Both the position numbers and the translations under genes were made by a program. This document shows, in pieces, positions 18,020 to 27,216 of a DNA stretch of 64,000 nt (positions are counted from its first letter, which is position 1; every line of letters starts with the position of its first letter). The notes beneath the pieces are model-generated. The model worked only from the letters and a program-made list of their open reading frames with translations. It was not told the DNA's origin and did no database searches. Source of the stretch: Anaerococcus jeddahensis (lineage in GTDB: Bacteria; Bacillota; Clostridia; Tissierellales; Peptoniphilaceae); contig NZ_CWHU01000004.1 of NCBI RefSeq assembly GCF_001182725.1, positions 97,505-161,504 on the forward strand, in the 5' to 3' direction.

Positions 18020-18967
18020 TTATCCTCCTATCCTATACATAGATTCTTTTATAATTTCATTTTCCAAATGATGTCTTTGAGGCTTTTTCATAAGAGCCTC
18101 ATCAATCAATTTTTCTATATCTTTATTTTCTCTTATGGCCTTTTTCAAATCTATTTGTAAATCCGAATGAAGACAAGGTCTAATTTTCCCGTCAGCTGTA
18201 AGTCTTAATCTGTTGCAAGTAGAGCAAAACTTGTGGCTTAAAGGCTCAATTAGTCCTAATGTATAATCAAAATCTGGGACCTTGTAAAGGCTTGTTGGCG
18301 AATGAGTATCAGGATTTTCTATTGGAATAAGATTCAATTTTTTTATAATCTCATCACTTGAAATGAACTTATCTTTTGAAAAATCTGCCGTCCCACCTAT
18401 TGGCATAAGCTCAATAAATCTTAATTGTAGGCCATTTTCTTTGGAAAATTTTATAAGATCATAAATTTCCCCATCATTAAATCCTTTGATTAAAACAGTA
18501 TTTATTTTTATGGCATATCCAAAATTTTTGGCGTATTTTATGGCCTCAAGAACTTTTTCCAAATCCCCGCCTTGGCTCATCATTTTATATTTTTCAGAAT
18601 CTAGGCTATCAAGAGAAATATTTAATCTTTTTAGTCCATTTTCCCACAAAATTTCTGCCTTTTCTTTTAAAAAATATCCATTTGTAGTCATTGCCAAATC
18701 TTCTAATCCATCAATTTCAGCAAGCATTTTTACAAGACTTTCTACATTTTTTCTAACCAAAGGCTCGCCGCCTGTAAGTCTTATTTTTTTTATGCCTTTT
18801 TTTACAAAAATTTTGCTAATTTCATTTATCTCTTCTAAAGTCAGCATATCTTCATGATTTTTTTTACAAGAAATACCATCTGGCATACAATATTTGCACC
18901 TATAATTGCAACGGTCTGTAAGAGAAATTCTCAAATAATCTATTTTTCTTTCGTATCTATCTAGCAT
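18020..18967 (-). CDS. moaA: GTP 3',8-cyclase
   Basis: A 315-aa radical-SAM enzyme. The N-terminal cluster is CNYRCKYCMPDG, and the C-terminal second cluster is CSTCNRLRLTADGKIRPC. The required C-terminal Gly-Gly is present (MYRIGG end). It starts the Moco pathway from GTP. First gene of moaA-moaC-mog-MOSC-modABC. The ribosome-binding site is weak (AGAAAG before ATTATATG). Confidence 0.94.
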   Translation of the reverse strand: MLDRYERKIDYLRISLTDRCNYRCKYCMPDGISCKKNHEDMLTLEEINEISKIFVKKGIKKIRLTGGEPLVRKNVESLVKMLAEIDGLEDLAMTTNGYFLKEKAEILWENGLKRLNISLDSLDSEKYKMMSQGGDLEKVLEAIKYAKNFGYAIKINTVLIKGFNDGEIYDLIKFSKENGLQLRFIELMPIGGTADFSKDKFISSDEIIKKLNLIPIENPDTHSPTSLYKVPDFDYTLGLIEPLSHKFCSTCNRLRLTADGKIRPCLHSDLQIDLKKAIRENKDIEKLIDEALMKKPQRHHLENEIIKESMYRIGG

Positions 18968-19337
18968 ATAATCAACTACTTTCTATATTTATAATATACT
19001 ATTTTTTTAAAATAAAACATTTTCACAAAGTATTTCAAGAATTAAAATTAAAAAATAAAAGTGAACTTGCCTAAGACAAATTTTTACCAAATAATAAAAA
19101 TAAAAATTTGCCCTTTTAAAACAAGTTCACAATTAGCCTAAAGCATTTCTATAAAAGCTGCAATTTTTGCAATATTCATCCTATATTGTCTGAGATTTTT
19201 TTTAAATTCATATAAGAAGGTTTTGTATTTTCTACTACAAGTCTAATAGATTTTTTAACCTGTACATTTTTATAACTTTCTTAAAAATATTTATACAATT
19301 AGAAACTATTAAAATTCCCCTTAAAAATTTTCTTAAT
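18968..19337. other. Intergenic region between moaA and DUF3343 gene, with possible gene relic
   Basis: Holds the terminator at 19051-19130 and, on the minus strand near 19170-19280, a stop-free stretch of about 34 codons (KKSIRLVVENTKPSYMNLKK) without a clear start, followed by a second short one (MNIAKIAAFIEML). These may be relics of a lost gene, but could be chance in AT-rich DNA. No Moco riboswitch core was recognised upstream of moaA. Confidence 0.35.
19051..19130 (-). terminator. Nested inverted repeat, terminator of the DUF3343 gene
   Basis: Outer arms GTGAACTTG / CAAGTTCAC (19061-19069, 19122-19130) enclose inner arms CAAATTTTTA / TAAAAATTTG. On the minus strand the structure ends in TTTTATTTTTT, so it reads as a leftward terminator; it could also shield moaA from read-through. 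Confidence 0.6.
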
Positions 19338-19559
19338 TTATATATCTAAAACTTTTAAAATTTTATATGAAATATTTTCCTCATCGAGGATTTTTTTTAT
19401 TTTTTCAAAATTTTTGCTTTCAAAGCTAAAAGCTAGACCACAGCCTGATCCAAATTCTTCTGGAACTGGGATCATCTCGCCTTTTATATTTTTATTTTTA
19501 CAAAAATTTTCCATCAAAATAGCCTGGCTTGTCGTTTCAAATCCAGCAACAAGTTTCAT
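19338..19559 (-). CDS. DUF3343 protein, second copy
   Basis: A 73-aa protein with the DUF3343 pattern MKLVAGFETTSQAILMENF and VPEEFGSGCGLAFSFES. The frame opens four codons earlier (ATG 19571), but the only strong ribosome site, GGAGG, lies within those codons and is positioned for ATG 19559. It differs from the copy in the selD operon by having one cysteine (GCGLAF) rather than two (GCGLCL). Stand-alone gene between moaA and a GntR regulator; likely also tied to selenium or sulfur handling. Confidence 0.75.
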   Translation of the reverse strand: MKLVAGFETTSQAILMENFCKNKNIKGEMIPVPEEFGSGCGLAFSFESKNFEKIKKILDEENISYKILKVLDI

Positions 19560-19621
19560 TTTTTCCTCCATTATATCTATGTAAAGTATAACATACCACT
19601 TTTAGTATTTCAATAAAACGA

Positions 19622-19649
19622 TTGTGCAAAAATATATTTCTGTTATAAT
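19622..19649 (+). promoter_or_regulatory. Promoter of the GntR gene
   Basis: TTGTGC (19622-19627), 16-bp spacer, TATAAT (19644-19649) with an upstream TG; 35 bp before the chosen start. Confidence 0.6.
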
Positions 19650-19683
19650 ATTTTTATATGAAACAATTGAAAAAGAGGAATCT

Positions 19684-20397
19684 ATGAGTGAAAAAGATAA
19701 AAATAAAGTTAAGATTAAAAAAATTAGCAGGACTTTTGTAAAAGATGAAGCTTACAATTTGCTTGCAAAAAAAATTATAAATGGAGAGCTTAAACCTTGT
19801 GAAAGACTTAGGGTTCAAGAACTTTCAGATGATTTGGGAATTTCTAGAACTCCAGTAAGAGAAGCCTTGTTACAACTTGAAAGCGAGGGGTTAGTCATGA
19901 CCAAGGCAAATCGCTGGACCATTGTTGCTCCAATTAATCCAGGCGAAGCAAAAGATATTTATCCAATAATTTATAGTTTGGAAGAGCTTGCTCTTATTGA
20001 ATCTTTCGAAAAAATCGATGAAAAATTTTTAGAAAAGATCGAAGATTTAAATGAAGATATTAAATATTTTCACAGAAAAAATGACCAAATAAAAACTATA
20101 AAAAAAGACAATGAATTCCACAACGCTTTTATTGAACTTTCTGGAAATGTAGAAATAAAACCAATAGTCGACAAGCTCAAAAGAAGAGTTGAAAGAATGG
20201 AAATTTATTTTTTTGAAACAGGCGAAGAAAATTTCACAACTTACAATGAGCATATGGATATAATTAACGCCTTAAAAGAAAAAAATCTTGAAAAAGCAAG
20301 AGCTGCACTTGTAAAAAATTGGCAATCAACAATAGATACCATAGAAAATCTTTCCAAAGATATGGAATTTAAAGATCTAGAAGATCAAATAAAATAA
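19684..20397 (+). CDS. GntR-family transcriptional regulator (FCD type)
   Basis: A 237-aa regulator. A winged helix-turn-helix (about residues 18-78; GELKPCERLRVQELSDDLG then ISRTPVREALLQLESEGLV) is followed by an all-helical FCD ligand-binding domain with a metal-type His in DNEFHNAFIELSGN and NEHMDIINALKEKN. ATG 19684 is chosen because AGAGGA precedes it and because the frame 20 codons longer begins inside the promoter. FadR-type members usually sense small carboxylates; the target here is unknown. Neighbours are a DUF3343 gene and a PLP decarboxylase. Confidence 0.85.
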   Translation: MSEKDKNKVKIKKISRTFVKDEAYNLLAKKIINGELKPCERLRVQELSDDLGISRTPVREALLQLESEGLVMTKANRWTIVAPINPGEAKDIYPIIYSLEELALIESFEKIDEKFLEKIEDLNEDIKYFHRKNDQIKTIKKDNEFHNAFIELSGNVEIKPIVDKLKRRVERMEIYFFETGEENFTTYNEHMDIINALKEKNLEKARAALVKNWQSTIDTIENLSKDMEFKDLEDQIK

Positions 20398-20416
20398 GGA
20401 CTTTTAAAAAGTCCCA

Positions 20417-20709
20417 GAGCGTAGACAGAGTCTAATTATTAAGAATTATTAGTAATTTAGAATTAAATTACTAATAACCCATCTCGACTAGATAAATGTG
20501 CACTGATTTTGCACATTTATCTCTAAAACTAAGTGATAAATCACGAATGAGTTTGCGAAGCAAAGGTGTTTTAGTGCGAGTGAAACGAACGCACGGAGAG
20601 ATCTCGTGAGATTTCTCGACTCACTACGTACGATAAATCGGGATAAACAACCGAATAAACGGTTGTTTATCTGCTCGAAATGGGAAAATTTTTAGTTTGT
20701 AAACAGACT
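20417..20709 (+). repeat. Large multi-hairpin structured repeat, copy A
   Basis: Begins CGTAGACAGAGT, then CCCATCTCGA (20478-20487), which can pair with TCGAAATGGG (20675-20684). Inside are perfect hairpins P1 (20491-20521, GATAAATGTGCA arm), P2 (20533-20544, GTGA-TAAA-TCAC), P3 (20552-20564, TTTGC-GAA-GCAAA), P4 (20574-20594, GTGCG/CGCAC) and P5 (20642-20671, GATAAACAACCG arm). CTAAAAC (20523-20529) can pair with GTTTTAG (20568-20574) around P2-P3. Shares its core with the array at 12.9-13.9 kb and with the copy at 63.35 kb. No ORF. Confidence 0.8.
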
Positions 20710-20710
20710 G

Positions 20711-20737
20711 AGGACTTTTGAAAAGTCCTTTTTTTTA
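20711..20737 (+). terminator. Terminator downstream of GntR gene and repeat
   Basis: AGGACTT...AAGTCCT hairpin followed by eight T. A near-identical hairpin without a T-run (GGACTTTTAAAAAGTCC, 20398-20414) lies directly after the GntR stop, on the other side of the repeat. Confidence 0.8.
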
Positions 20738-20741
20738 CATT

Positions 20742-21923
20742 TTAAATCAAAAATTCTTTTGGCAAATCGTGTCTTGCGAAATTTAAAATTGAAATACTGT
20801 AGGAATAGGCTCCTGCATTTGTAATTTTTAAAATATCTCCAATATCTGCCTTTTTTAATTCAATATCTCTTGCCAATAAATCAAGACTTGTGCACAAGTG
20901 ACCACCAATATCAACTCTTTCTTTCTCCAAAGAATCTCCAATAATTTCAAATTCACATTGATTAATACCTGTATAAAGTGGCTCAAAGGCTCTTTCACAT
21001 TCTTTGCCCAAGGCATCTTTCAACATTTCTTTCATTGAAGCCTTAACAAAACCATTCATGGCATTTTTTACTACAAGATAGGTTTTTCCTTGGGAATATT
21101 TCTTGTCAATTACAGGTGTATAGTAGGTCCCTGAATTCATCACCAAAAATCTTCCGCTTTCAATTAAAAATTTTACCCCAAGTTCTCTTTCATTTTTTTC
21201 ATACATATCTTTCATGGTCTTTGCCAAAATATCCAAGTCCACATCTTTTTCATTTTTCTTATCATATGAAACGCCAATTCCTGAACCAAAATTTATAAAT
21301 TTTAAATCTACAAAGTCGAGTTTTGAAAATTTTACTGCCAAATCATAGGTATTTTTGTAGTAATTTGAAAGAAGATTTGTATCAAGAATTTGACTTTGAA
21401 CGTGAACGTGAAGACCTACAAGTTTTAAATTTTTATAGGTCCAAGAAAAATCAAAAATTTTATCCTCATCAACACCAAATTTACTTGGATGGGCTTTTTT
21501 ATCCTTCATAGAATAATTTGGATTAATTCTCAAACCAATTTCTAAAATTTCCCCGTGTTTTTTTGCCAAATCATCTATCAAATCAAGCTCGTGGAAAGAA
21601 TCTGCTATAAAGATACACTTACCCCAAGCTTTTTTTAAATCTTCCATTGTTTTTCCTGGAGCAGAATAATAAATATGATTTTTTTCCATACCCGCTTCAA
21701 TCGACATTAAAACTTCATTACTTGATGCAGCATCTGAACCAATTCCATTTTCCTTTATTGTTTTTATTACCGGCATAAAGGGATTTGCCTTTATTGAATA
21801 TAAAAATTCAATATTTTCAAATTTTTCCTTTAAAATCTTACAAGATTTGTCAATAATATCCTTTTTATAAATATAACAAGGAGCATTTTCTCTTACAAAT
21901 TCATTAATATTTTTTTCTACCAT
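20742..21923 (-). CDS. Group IV PLP-dependent decarboxylase (diaminopimelate/ornithine/carboxynorspermidine decarboxylase-like)
   Basis: A 393-aa alanine racemase-fold enzyme. The PLP lysine is in FLYSIKANPFMPV (about Lys45), the glycine loop is NFGSGIGVSYD, and a C-terminal active-site cysteine region GGHLCTSLDLLA completes the dimeric site. Such enzymes decarboxylate diaminopimelate, ornithine, lysine or carboxynorspermidine. Its position just beyond potABCD suggests a diamine or polyamine role rather than lysine biosynthesis, but substrate cannot be read from sequence. A terminator-like hairpin after potD suggests its own promoter. ATG follows TAGGAG. Confidence 0.8.
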   Translation of the reverse strand: MVEKNINEFVRENAPCYIYKKDIIDKSCKILKEKFENIEFLYSIKANPFMPVIKTIKENGIGSDAASSNEVLMSIEAGMEKNHIYYSAPGKTMEDLKKAWGKCIFIADSFHELDLIDDLAKKHGEILEIGLRINPNYSMKDKKAHPSKFGVDEDKIFDFSWTYKNLKLVGLHVHVQSQILDTNLLSNYYKNTYDLAVKFSKLDFVDLKFINFGSGIGVSYDKKNEKDVDLDILAKTMKDMYEKNERELGVKFLIESGRFLVMNSGTYYTPVIDKKYSQGKTYLVVKNAMNGFVKASMKEMLKDALGKECERAFEPLYTGINQCEFEIIGDSLEKERVDIGGHLCTSLDLLARDIELKKADIGDILKITNAGAYSYSISILNFARHDLPKEFLI

Positions 21924-22002
21924 ATTTTTCTCCTATTTTTATGAAAACCTTTCTTATCAATTCAAATTTACTTCTTTAATTTATTATACAATAAATTAAT
22001 TA

Positions 22003-22043
22003 AAAAAATCCTTGAAAACTTACTATCTAGCAAATTTTCAAGG
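22003..22043 (-). terminator. Terminator of the pot operon
   Basis: CCTTGAAAA / TTTTCAAGG stem, with TTTTTTT following on the minus strand, 6 bp after the potD stop. Confidence 0.75.
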
Positions 22044-22048
22044 AAAAA

Positions 22049-23128
22049 TTAATCTGCTTGAGGTGATATTTTTAAATCCAAAAACAAATCATTGTATAAA
22101 ATTGTTGTTTCCTTGCCCAAATTTTTGAAAACTTCTAATTTATCTATATCTTCATCGTCTGGATACAAGGTCTTATCATTTCTTGCTTCTTTGTCAATAT
22201 ATTTCATTGCCTTTTTGTTTGGAGTTGGATACCTAACATAATCAGCGTTTTTTACGGCAACTTCTGGTCTTAATAGATAATTTATAAGAGCGTAGGCTCC
22301 CTCGGTATTTTTTGAGGTTTTTGGAATAACCATGGTGTCAAACCAAATGTTTGATCCTTCTTTTGGAATTGTGTAGGAAAGATTTGGATTTATAGACTCT
22401 GCCATTGAAGCTTCTCCTGAAAATGTAATTGCTATATCAGCCTCTTCTTGGACCATATACATTCTTATTTCATCGGCAAGAATTGCCTTTACATTTTTCA
22501 TAAAACCAACCAATTCATCCTTGGTTTGTCTTAAAACTTTTTCATCTTTTTCATTTATGGATTTTCCTTCTGCCAAAAGTCCAATCCCTAAAGTTTCTCT
22601 TGCCCCATCAAAAGATAAAACTTCTCCTTCAAATTTTTTATCCCACAAATTTTTCCAAGATGAAAAATCTTCTTTTTTGTATTTTTTATTGTTATAAATT
22701 ATACCAAAAGATCCCCAAAAATATGGAATTGAATATTGGTTGTTGGGATCATAGGATAAATTTAAAAATCTTTGGTCAATATTATCAAGGCCCTTTATTT
22801 TTTCGTGATCTAATTTTTTTAAAAGTTTTTTATCCCTCATCATTTCAACCGTATATTCTGAAGGAAATGCCAAATCATAGGAAGTTTTTCCCTGCTCAAC
22901 TTTTGCCATCATGGCCTCGTTTGAATCGAAAGTTTCATAAATTACGTGATAGCCTGTCTCTTTTTCAAAATCTTTTATAATTTCAGGGTCAATATAATCG
23001 CCCCAATTATAAAAATAAATATTTTTTGAATCTTGATCTTTTTCTTTTGCATTTAATTTTTTTTGTCCCAAAAATAAAAGAAGGCAAAGGGCCAAAATTC
23101 CTATAAAAAATTTATAAACCTTGTTCAT
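22049..23128 (-). CDS. potD: Spermidine/putrescine-binding protein
   Basis: A 359-aa periplasmic-binding-type protein: hydrophobic N-terminal segment (residues 6-20) without a lipobox cysteine, then NIYFYNWGDYIDPEIIKDF, a PotD/PotF hallmark, and YDLAFPSEYTVEMM, PYFWGSFGI, NPNLSY and WFDTMVIPK. Captures polyamines for PotABC; a membrane anchor or cleaved signal are both possible for the N-terminus. The start overlaps potC by 4 bp. Confidence 0.92.
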   Translation of the reverse strand: MNKVYKFFIGILALCLLLFLGQKKLNAKEKDQDSKNIYFYNWGDYIDPEIIKDFEKETGYHVIYETFDSNEAMMAKVEQGKTSYDLAFPSEYTVEMMRDKKLLKKLDHEKIKGLDNIDQRFLNLSYDPNNQYSIPYFWGSFGIIYNNKKYKKEDFSSWKNLWDKKFEGEVLSFDGARETLGIGLLAEGKSINEKDEKVLRQTKDELVGFMKNVKAILADEIRMYMVQEEADIAITFSGEASMAESINPNLSYTIPKEGSNIWFDTMVIPKTSKNTEGAYALINYLLRPEVAVKNADYVRYPTPNKKAMKYIDKEARNDKTLYPDDEDIDKLEVFKNLGKETTILYNDLFLDLKISPQAD

Positions 23129-23922
23129 CTTGCCCTCCTTTTTTCTTCTCTACTTTGTATAAGATAATAGCCTATTGCCAAAATCAAGGACAAAATAAAA
23201 ATCATTGAAGATAGGGCGTTAATTTCTAGAGAAATTCCTGTTCTAACCCTTGAATAAATTTCAACAGAAAGAGTAGAAAATCCTGATCCTGTTACAAAAA
23301 ATGTAACTGCAAAATCATCCAAAGAATAAGTAAGAGCCATAAAAAATCCTGCAAATATTCCGCTTGCAATATTTGGAAGGATAATTTTATTTAAAATTGT
23401 AATATCATTTGCTCCCAAATCTTCCGCAGCCTTCATCATATCAGAATTTAGGGCATAAAGTCTTGGAAGAACCATCAAAACCACAATTGGAATTGAAAAG
23501 GCAATATGGGAGAGCAAAACCGAGTAAAAACCCATGGGAATTTTTAATAAAAAAGAAAATAAAATCAAAAATGATGCTCCCATCATTACATCTGGCAAAA
23601 CCATCAAAACTGAATTTAGACCTAAAACTTTCTTTTTTAAATTTTTATCTCTCATATAATAAATTGAAATCGCACCAAGCGTTCCAATAATTGTTGCAAT
23701 TAAAGACGACAAAAGTCCAATTATTAGGGTATTTATTACAATATTTATAAGCCTTTCGTCTTCAAAAACTTTTTTATAATATTTTAATGTAAAGCTTTCA
23801 AAAACATTCATATTTCCCCCGCTATTAAATGAATAAAAAATCAAGTAAATAAGAGGCAAATACATTATTATAAAGACAAAAAATAAATATAAATTTCCAA
23901 GCCTATTTTTTTTATTTTCCAT
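23125..23922 (-). CDS. potC: Polyamine ABC transporter permease
   Basis: A 265-aa permease with six membrane segments and the EAA loop AAEDLGANDITILNKIILPNI. Overlaps potB by 11 bp and potD by 4 bp. Confidence 0.92.
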   Translation of the reverse strand: MENKKNRLGNLYLFFVFIIMYLPLIYLIFYSFNSGGNMNVFESFTLKYYKKVFEDERLINIVINTLIIGLLSSLIATIIGTLGAISIYYMRDKNLKKKVLGLNSVLMVLPDVMMGASFLILFSFLLKIPMGFYSVLLSHIAFSIPIVVLMVLPRLYALNSDMMKAAEDLGANDITILNKIILPNIASGIFAGFFMALTYSLDDFAVTFFVTGSGFSTLSVEIYSRVRTGISLEINALSSMIFILSLILAIGYYLIQSREEKRRAR

Positions 23923-24709
23923 TTTTGACCGCCTTTTTATTTAAAATAGAAATAACTGCAAACATCATAAAAATTAAAACAAGGCCAATGGTTGATCCCA
24001 TGCCCCAATTTTGAGTAACCAAATAATGCTCTTCGACTGCAGTTCCCAAGGTTATAATTTTATTTCCTCCAATAATTCTTGTTATAAGAAAAAGTGAAAG
24101 AGAAGGAATAAAAACTGCTTGACTTGCTGCCATTACTCCATCCATAGAAAGGGGAATGATTATTTTTCTAAAAGTTTGAAACTTACTTGCTCCCAAATCT
24201 TCGCTTGCAATTATATATTCATTTGGAATAGAATCAATCGCCCTAAAAATTGGAATTATCATAAAGGGAAGTTCGACGTAGGAAGCAACCAAAATAAAGG
24301 CAGGATTTGTAAACAAAATCCCCTCACTTGCAAGTCCCAAAAATCCCATAATGCTTCCATTTTTATTAAAAAGTCCAATAAAAGCGTAGGCCTTTAAAAC
24401 CAAATTTATCCAAGTTGGAAGAATTACCAAAAGCAAGATAAAGTCTTTGTGCTTGGTCTTGGATAAAAAATACGAAAATGGATAGGCCCACAAAAGTGTA
24501 AAGGTAGTTATCAAAAATGCAGTTAAAATAGAATTGAAGGTCATAATCATATAATTTTTATTTGAAAAATAGGAAATGTAATTGTTTAAAGTAAAATTTC
24601 CATAAATATCAAAAAATGATTGGTAAACCAATAGAAGGATTGGAGCAATTATAAAAATTAAAATCCAAATATAATAAATAGCTGATAATTTTTGGTATTT
24701 TTTAGCCAT
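23912..24709 (-). CDS. potB: Polyamine ABC transporter permease
   Basis: A 265-aa permease with six membrane segments and EAA loop [21 protein letters not shown]. The frame extends 30 codons upstream inside potA, but ATG 24709 ([15 protein letters not shown]) has GGAGA 7 bases before it and fits the family N-terminus; ATG 24712 is the adjacent alternative. It overlaps the end of potA by 8 bp. Confidence 0.9.
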   Translation of the reverse strand: MAKKYQKLSAIYYIWILIFIIAPILLLVYQSFFDIYGNFTLNNYISYFSNKNYMIMTFNSILTAFLITTFTLLWAYPFSYFLSKTKHKDFILLLVILPTWINLVLKAYAFIGLFNKNGSIMGFLGLASEGILFTNPAFILVASYVELPFMIIPIFRAIDSIPNEYIIASEDLGASKFQTFRKIIIPLSMDGVMAASQAVFIPSLSLFLITRIIGGNKIITLGTAVEEHYLVTQNWGMGSTIGLVLIFMMFAVISILNKKAVKNGK

Positions 24710-25814
24710 CATCTTCTCCAATCGCATATTTTTCAATTCTTTTATCAAAATCATCCTCGCTTTCGTTATAACGCATAACGTGGATGTTGTCAGCATCAAT
24801 TTTTATTCCAATATCATCGCCTTCTTCAAAAGTTCTTGTTGTGTGAATTTTCCACCTAAAATCAGAAGAATCAAAACAAATTAATTCATTAAAAACTCCC
24901 CTGTACAAAATATTATCAATATTTACAACAATATCAGCATCATCAACTGACACAAGATTTATATCTTCAGGCCTAATTACAACCTCAACCCTTTCATTTT
25001 TATTTATTCCAGCATCAGAGCAAGCGAAAGTTTTATTTGCAAATTCAACCTTATAATCATCAACCATTCTTGCTTTTAAAATATTACTTTCACCAATAAA
25101 CTGAGCAACATAGCGATTGATTGGTTCATCGTAAATATCTTTTGGGCTTCCTTGTTGAACAATTTCTCCCTTATCCATTACAAAAATCCAATCGCTCATG
25201 GCAAGAGCTTCTTCTTGATCGTGAGTTACAAAAACAAAAGTAATCCCAAGCTCCCATTGCAAATCACGAAGCAAAACTTGCATAGATTTACGAAGCTTCA
25301 TATCAAGAGCAGACAAGGGCTCGTCGAGTAAAAGAACATCAGGTTTATTTACAAGAGCGCGAGCTATGGCAACTCTTTGCTTTTGCCCACCAGACATTTG
25401 AGAAACCTCACGTTTTTCAAAACCAGACAAATTCACCATATCAAGAGCCTTTTCAACTTCTTTTTTTATAATTTTTTTGTCAGTTTTTTTGATTTCAAGA
25501 CCAAAAGCCACATTATCAAAAACATTCATATGAGGAAAAAGAGAATAATTTTGAAAAACCGTATTAACCTTTCTCTTACTTGCAGGAATATCCAAAACAT
25601 TTTCTCCATTAATATAAATCTCACCAGAATTTGCTTCCAAAAAGCCTGCAATAAGATTTAAAATTGTAGTTTTCCCACAACCAGAAGGCCCCAAAAGCGT
25701 ATAAAATTTCCCCTTCTCAAGCTCCAAATCAACCGATTTTAAAATCATTTCATCATCAAAAGACTTAGAAACATTCTTTAAAACTACAGAATATTTATCT
25801 AAATTTTCACACAC
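24702..25814 (-). CDS. potA: Polyamine ABC transporter ATP-binding protein
   Basis: A 370-aa ABC ATPase: Walker [10 protein letters not shown] (about residues 37-45), signature [14 protein letters not shown], Walker [12 protein letters not shown], switch His in FVTHDQEE, and a C-terminal TOBE regulatory domain (about residues 270-345). It starts at GTG 25812-25814 behind GGGGGTGG. First gene of potABCD. Confidence 0.92.
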   Translation of the reverse strand: MCENLDKYSVVLKNVSKSFDDEMILKSVDLELEKGKFYTLLGPSGCGKTTILNLIAGFLEANSGEIYINGENVLDIPASKRKVNTVFQNYSLFPHMNVFDNVAFGLEIKKTDKKIIKKEVEKALDMVNLSGFEKREVSQMSGGQKQRVAIARALVNKPDVLLLDEPLSALDMKLRKSMQVLLRDLQWELGITFVFVTHDQEEALAMSDWIFVMDKGEIVQQGSPKDIYDEPINRYVAQFIGESNILKARMVDDYKVEFANKTFACSDAGINKNERVEVVIRPEDINLVSVDDADIVVNIDNILYRGVFNELICFDSSDFRWKIHTTRTFEEGDDIGIKIDADNIHVMRYNESEDDFDKRIEKYAIGEDDG

Positions 25815-25900
25815 AAGACCACCCCCATTAATTACAATTAAAAGTATAACATAAAAAAATAAAAAACACTCACAATATCCAAATTTTTAAGCTTTTATCT

Positions 25901-27214
25901 TTAATATAAAGATAAAATTAAATTCGTATAATTAAATATAAAAGATACTTCAAGACCTTTATTTTTATTTTTTATAAAAAATTTTCCATCATGTAATTCG
26001 GCAATTTGTTTAGAAATTAAAAGACCCAAACCATGTCTTGTAACATCGGTCAAATCTTCCTTGTTAATTTTTTCTATTATCTTCTCAGATACTCCCCTTC
26101 CTTGATCTATAATTTTAATTTCTAATTTATCATTAGAATCTGAAATTGTAAGTTTAATTTTTCCATGTGTATAAATTAGGGAGTTTTTTAAAATATTTTC
26201 AAGCATCCTTATAAACAAATTCTCATCCATTTTAAGCTTTATATCTTTATTTTCCACCTTATTTTCAAAAATAATTTCCCTGTTTGGATTTTCATTTAAT
26301 TTATCTACTATAAGTTTTCTGATTATTTTTATAGGATTTTCTTCCTTAAAATTTTCTTTATTTATGTTAGAAAGTGATAAGGTGAGATTTAAGCCCTCCA
26401 AGATATTTGAAATTTTTAGGACTTGGTCTTTCATATTTTCTATATCAAAATTTTCTTTATTTTCTTTACTTAGCTCCCATGAAATTTTTGCAAGGGGAGT
26501 CCTTACATCATGACTTAGGCCTCTAATCCACTTATTTTGGGATTTTTTTAAATTATGGTATTTTTCATTTGCCTTATTTATGGATATGGCCAAATCTTTT
26601 AATTCTCCATTTTCATCCAAGCTTTCATAATCATCTTCATAAATCCTATCTATTGCTTTTTGAAATGGCAGGGTATTTTTTAAGATGTTTTTAATATCAA
26701 TCCTGTAAAAAATATAAACTAATAAGAAAAACAAAAGTGCAAAAATTATAAATAATTTAAAATTAAAAATAAGGTTCTTGTAATTATAATAGTTGAAGGG
26801 AAATTTATCCAAAGAATTTTTTGGATAGGCAAATAAAATCAAACCATCTCCAACAATGTAGGTAAAAACAGGATAGTCAGCCAAATAAAACCTAGTAAAT
26901 CTTGCAACATCAATAAGTTCAAATTTATCTTTAAGATTTTTTGGCTTATTAAAACTTTCTATTACTCTTCCATTTTTATCGAGTCTTATCGCCCAAATAT
27001 CTTTTTCTTTTAAAAATTCTTTATTTTTTTCGTTTAGATAAATCTTGCTTTTATTGTCTTCCACATAGGAAAAAATATCATTTGGCCTTGGATATTTATT
27101 ATTTAATCTGTAGTTTAGGTAGAGAAACATCACAAGCAAAAACATTAGAAAAAACATTAAAGAGAGTATTCTTATAACAATTTTTTTAAACCTTTTTAAA
27201 ATATAATTAAACAT
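25901..27214 (-). CDS. Sensor histidine kinase
   Basis: A 437-aa membrane kinase with TM1 at about 11-34, an extracellular domain of about 110 residues, TM2 at about 148-171, then DHp with the phospho-accepting His235 in LSHDVRTPLAKISWEL and an ATPase domain (DQGRGVSEK, RHGLGLLISKQIAE). The extracellular loop is too large for BceS-type intramembrane kinases. Starts 2 bp after the response regulator stop. Divergent from a three-gene ABC exporter, which it probably controls, as in NsrK/LanK-like antimicrobial peptide systems. Confidence 0.88.
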   Translation of the reverse strand: MFNYILKRFKKIVIRILSLMFFLMFLLVMFLYLNYRLNNKYPRPNDIFSYVEDNKSKIYLNEKNKEFLKEKDIWAIRLDKNGRVIESFNKPKNLKDKFELIDVARFTRFYLADYPVFTYIVGDGLILFAYPKNSLDKFPFNYYNYKNLIFNFKLFIIFALLFFLLVYIFYRIDIKNILKNTLPFQKAIDRIYEDDYESLDENGELKDLAISINKANEKYHNLKKSQNKWIRGLSHDVRTPLAKISWELSKENKENFDIENMKDQVLKISNILEGLNLTLSLSNINKENFKEENPIKIIRKLIVDKLNENPNREIIFENKVENKDIKLKMDENLFIRMLENILKNSLIYTHGKIKLTISDSNDKLEIKIIDQGRGVSEKIIEKINKEDLTDVTRHGLGLLISKQIAELHDGKFFIKNKNKGLEVSFIFNYTNLILSLY

Positions 27215-27216
27215 TA

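Noticed and set aside
19051..19130. Moco riboswitch upstream of moaA
   Set aside because: The nested inverted repeat ends in a T-rich run on the minus strand and lacks the Moco riboswitch core; best read as terminator of the DUF3343 gene.
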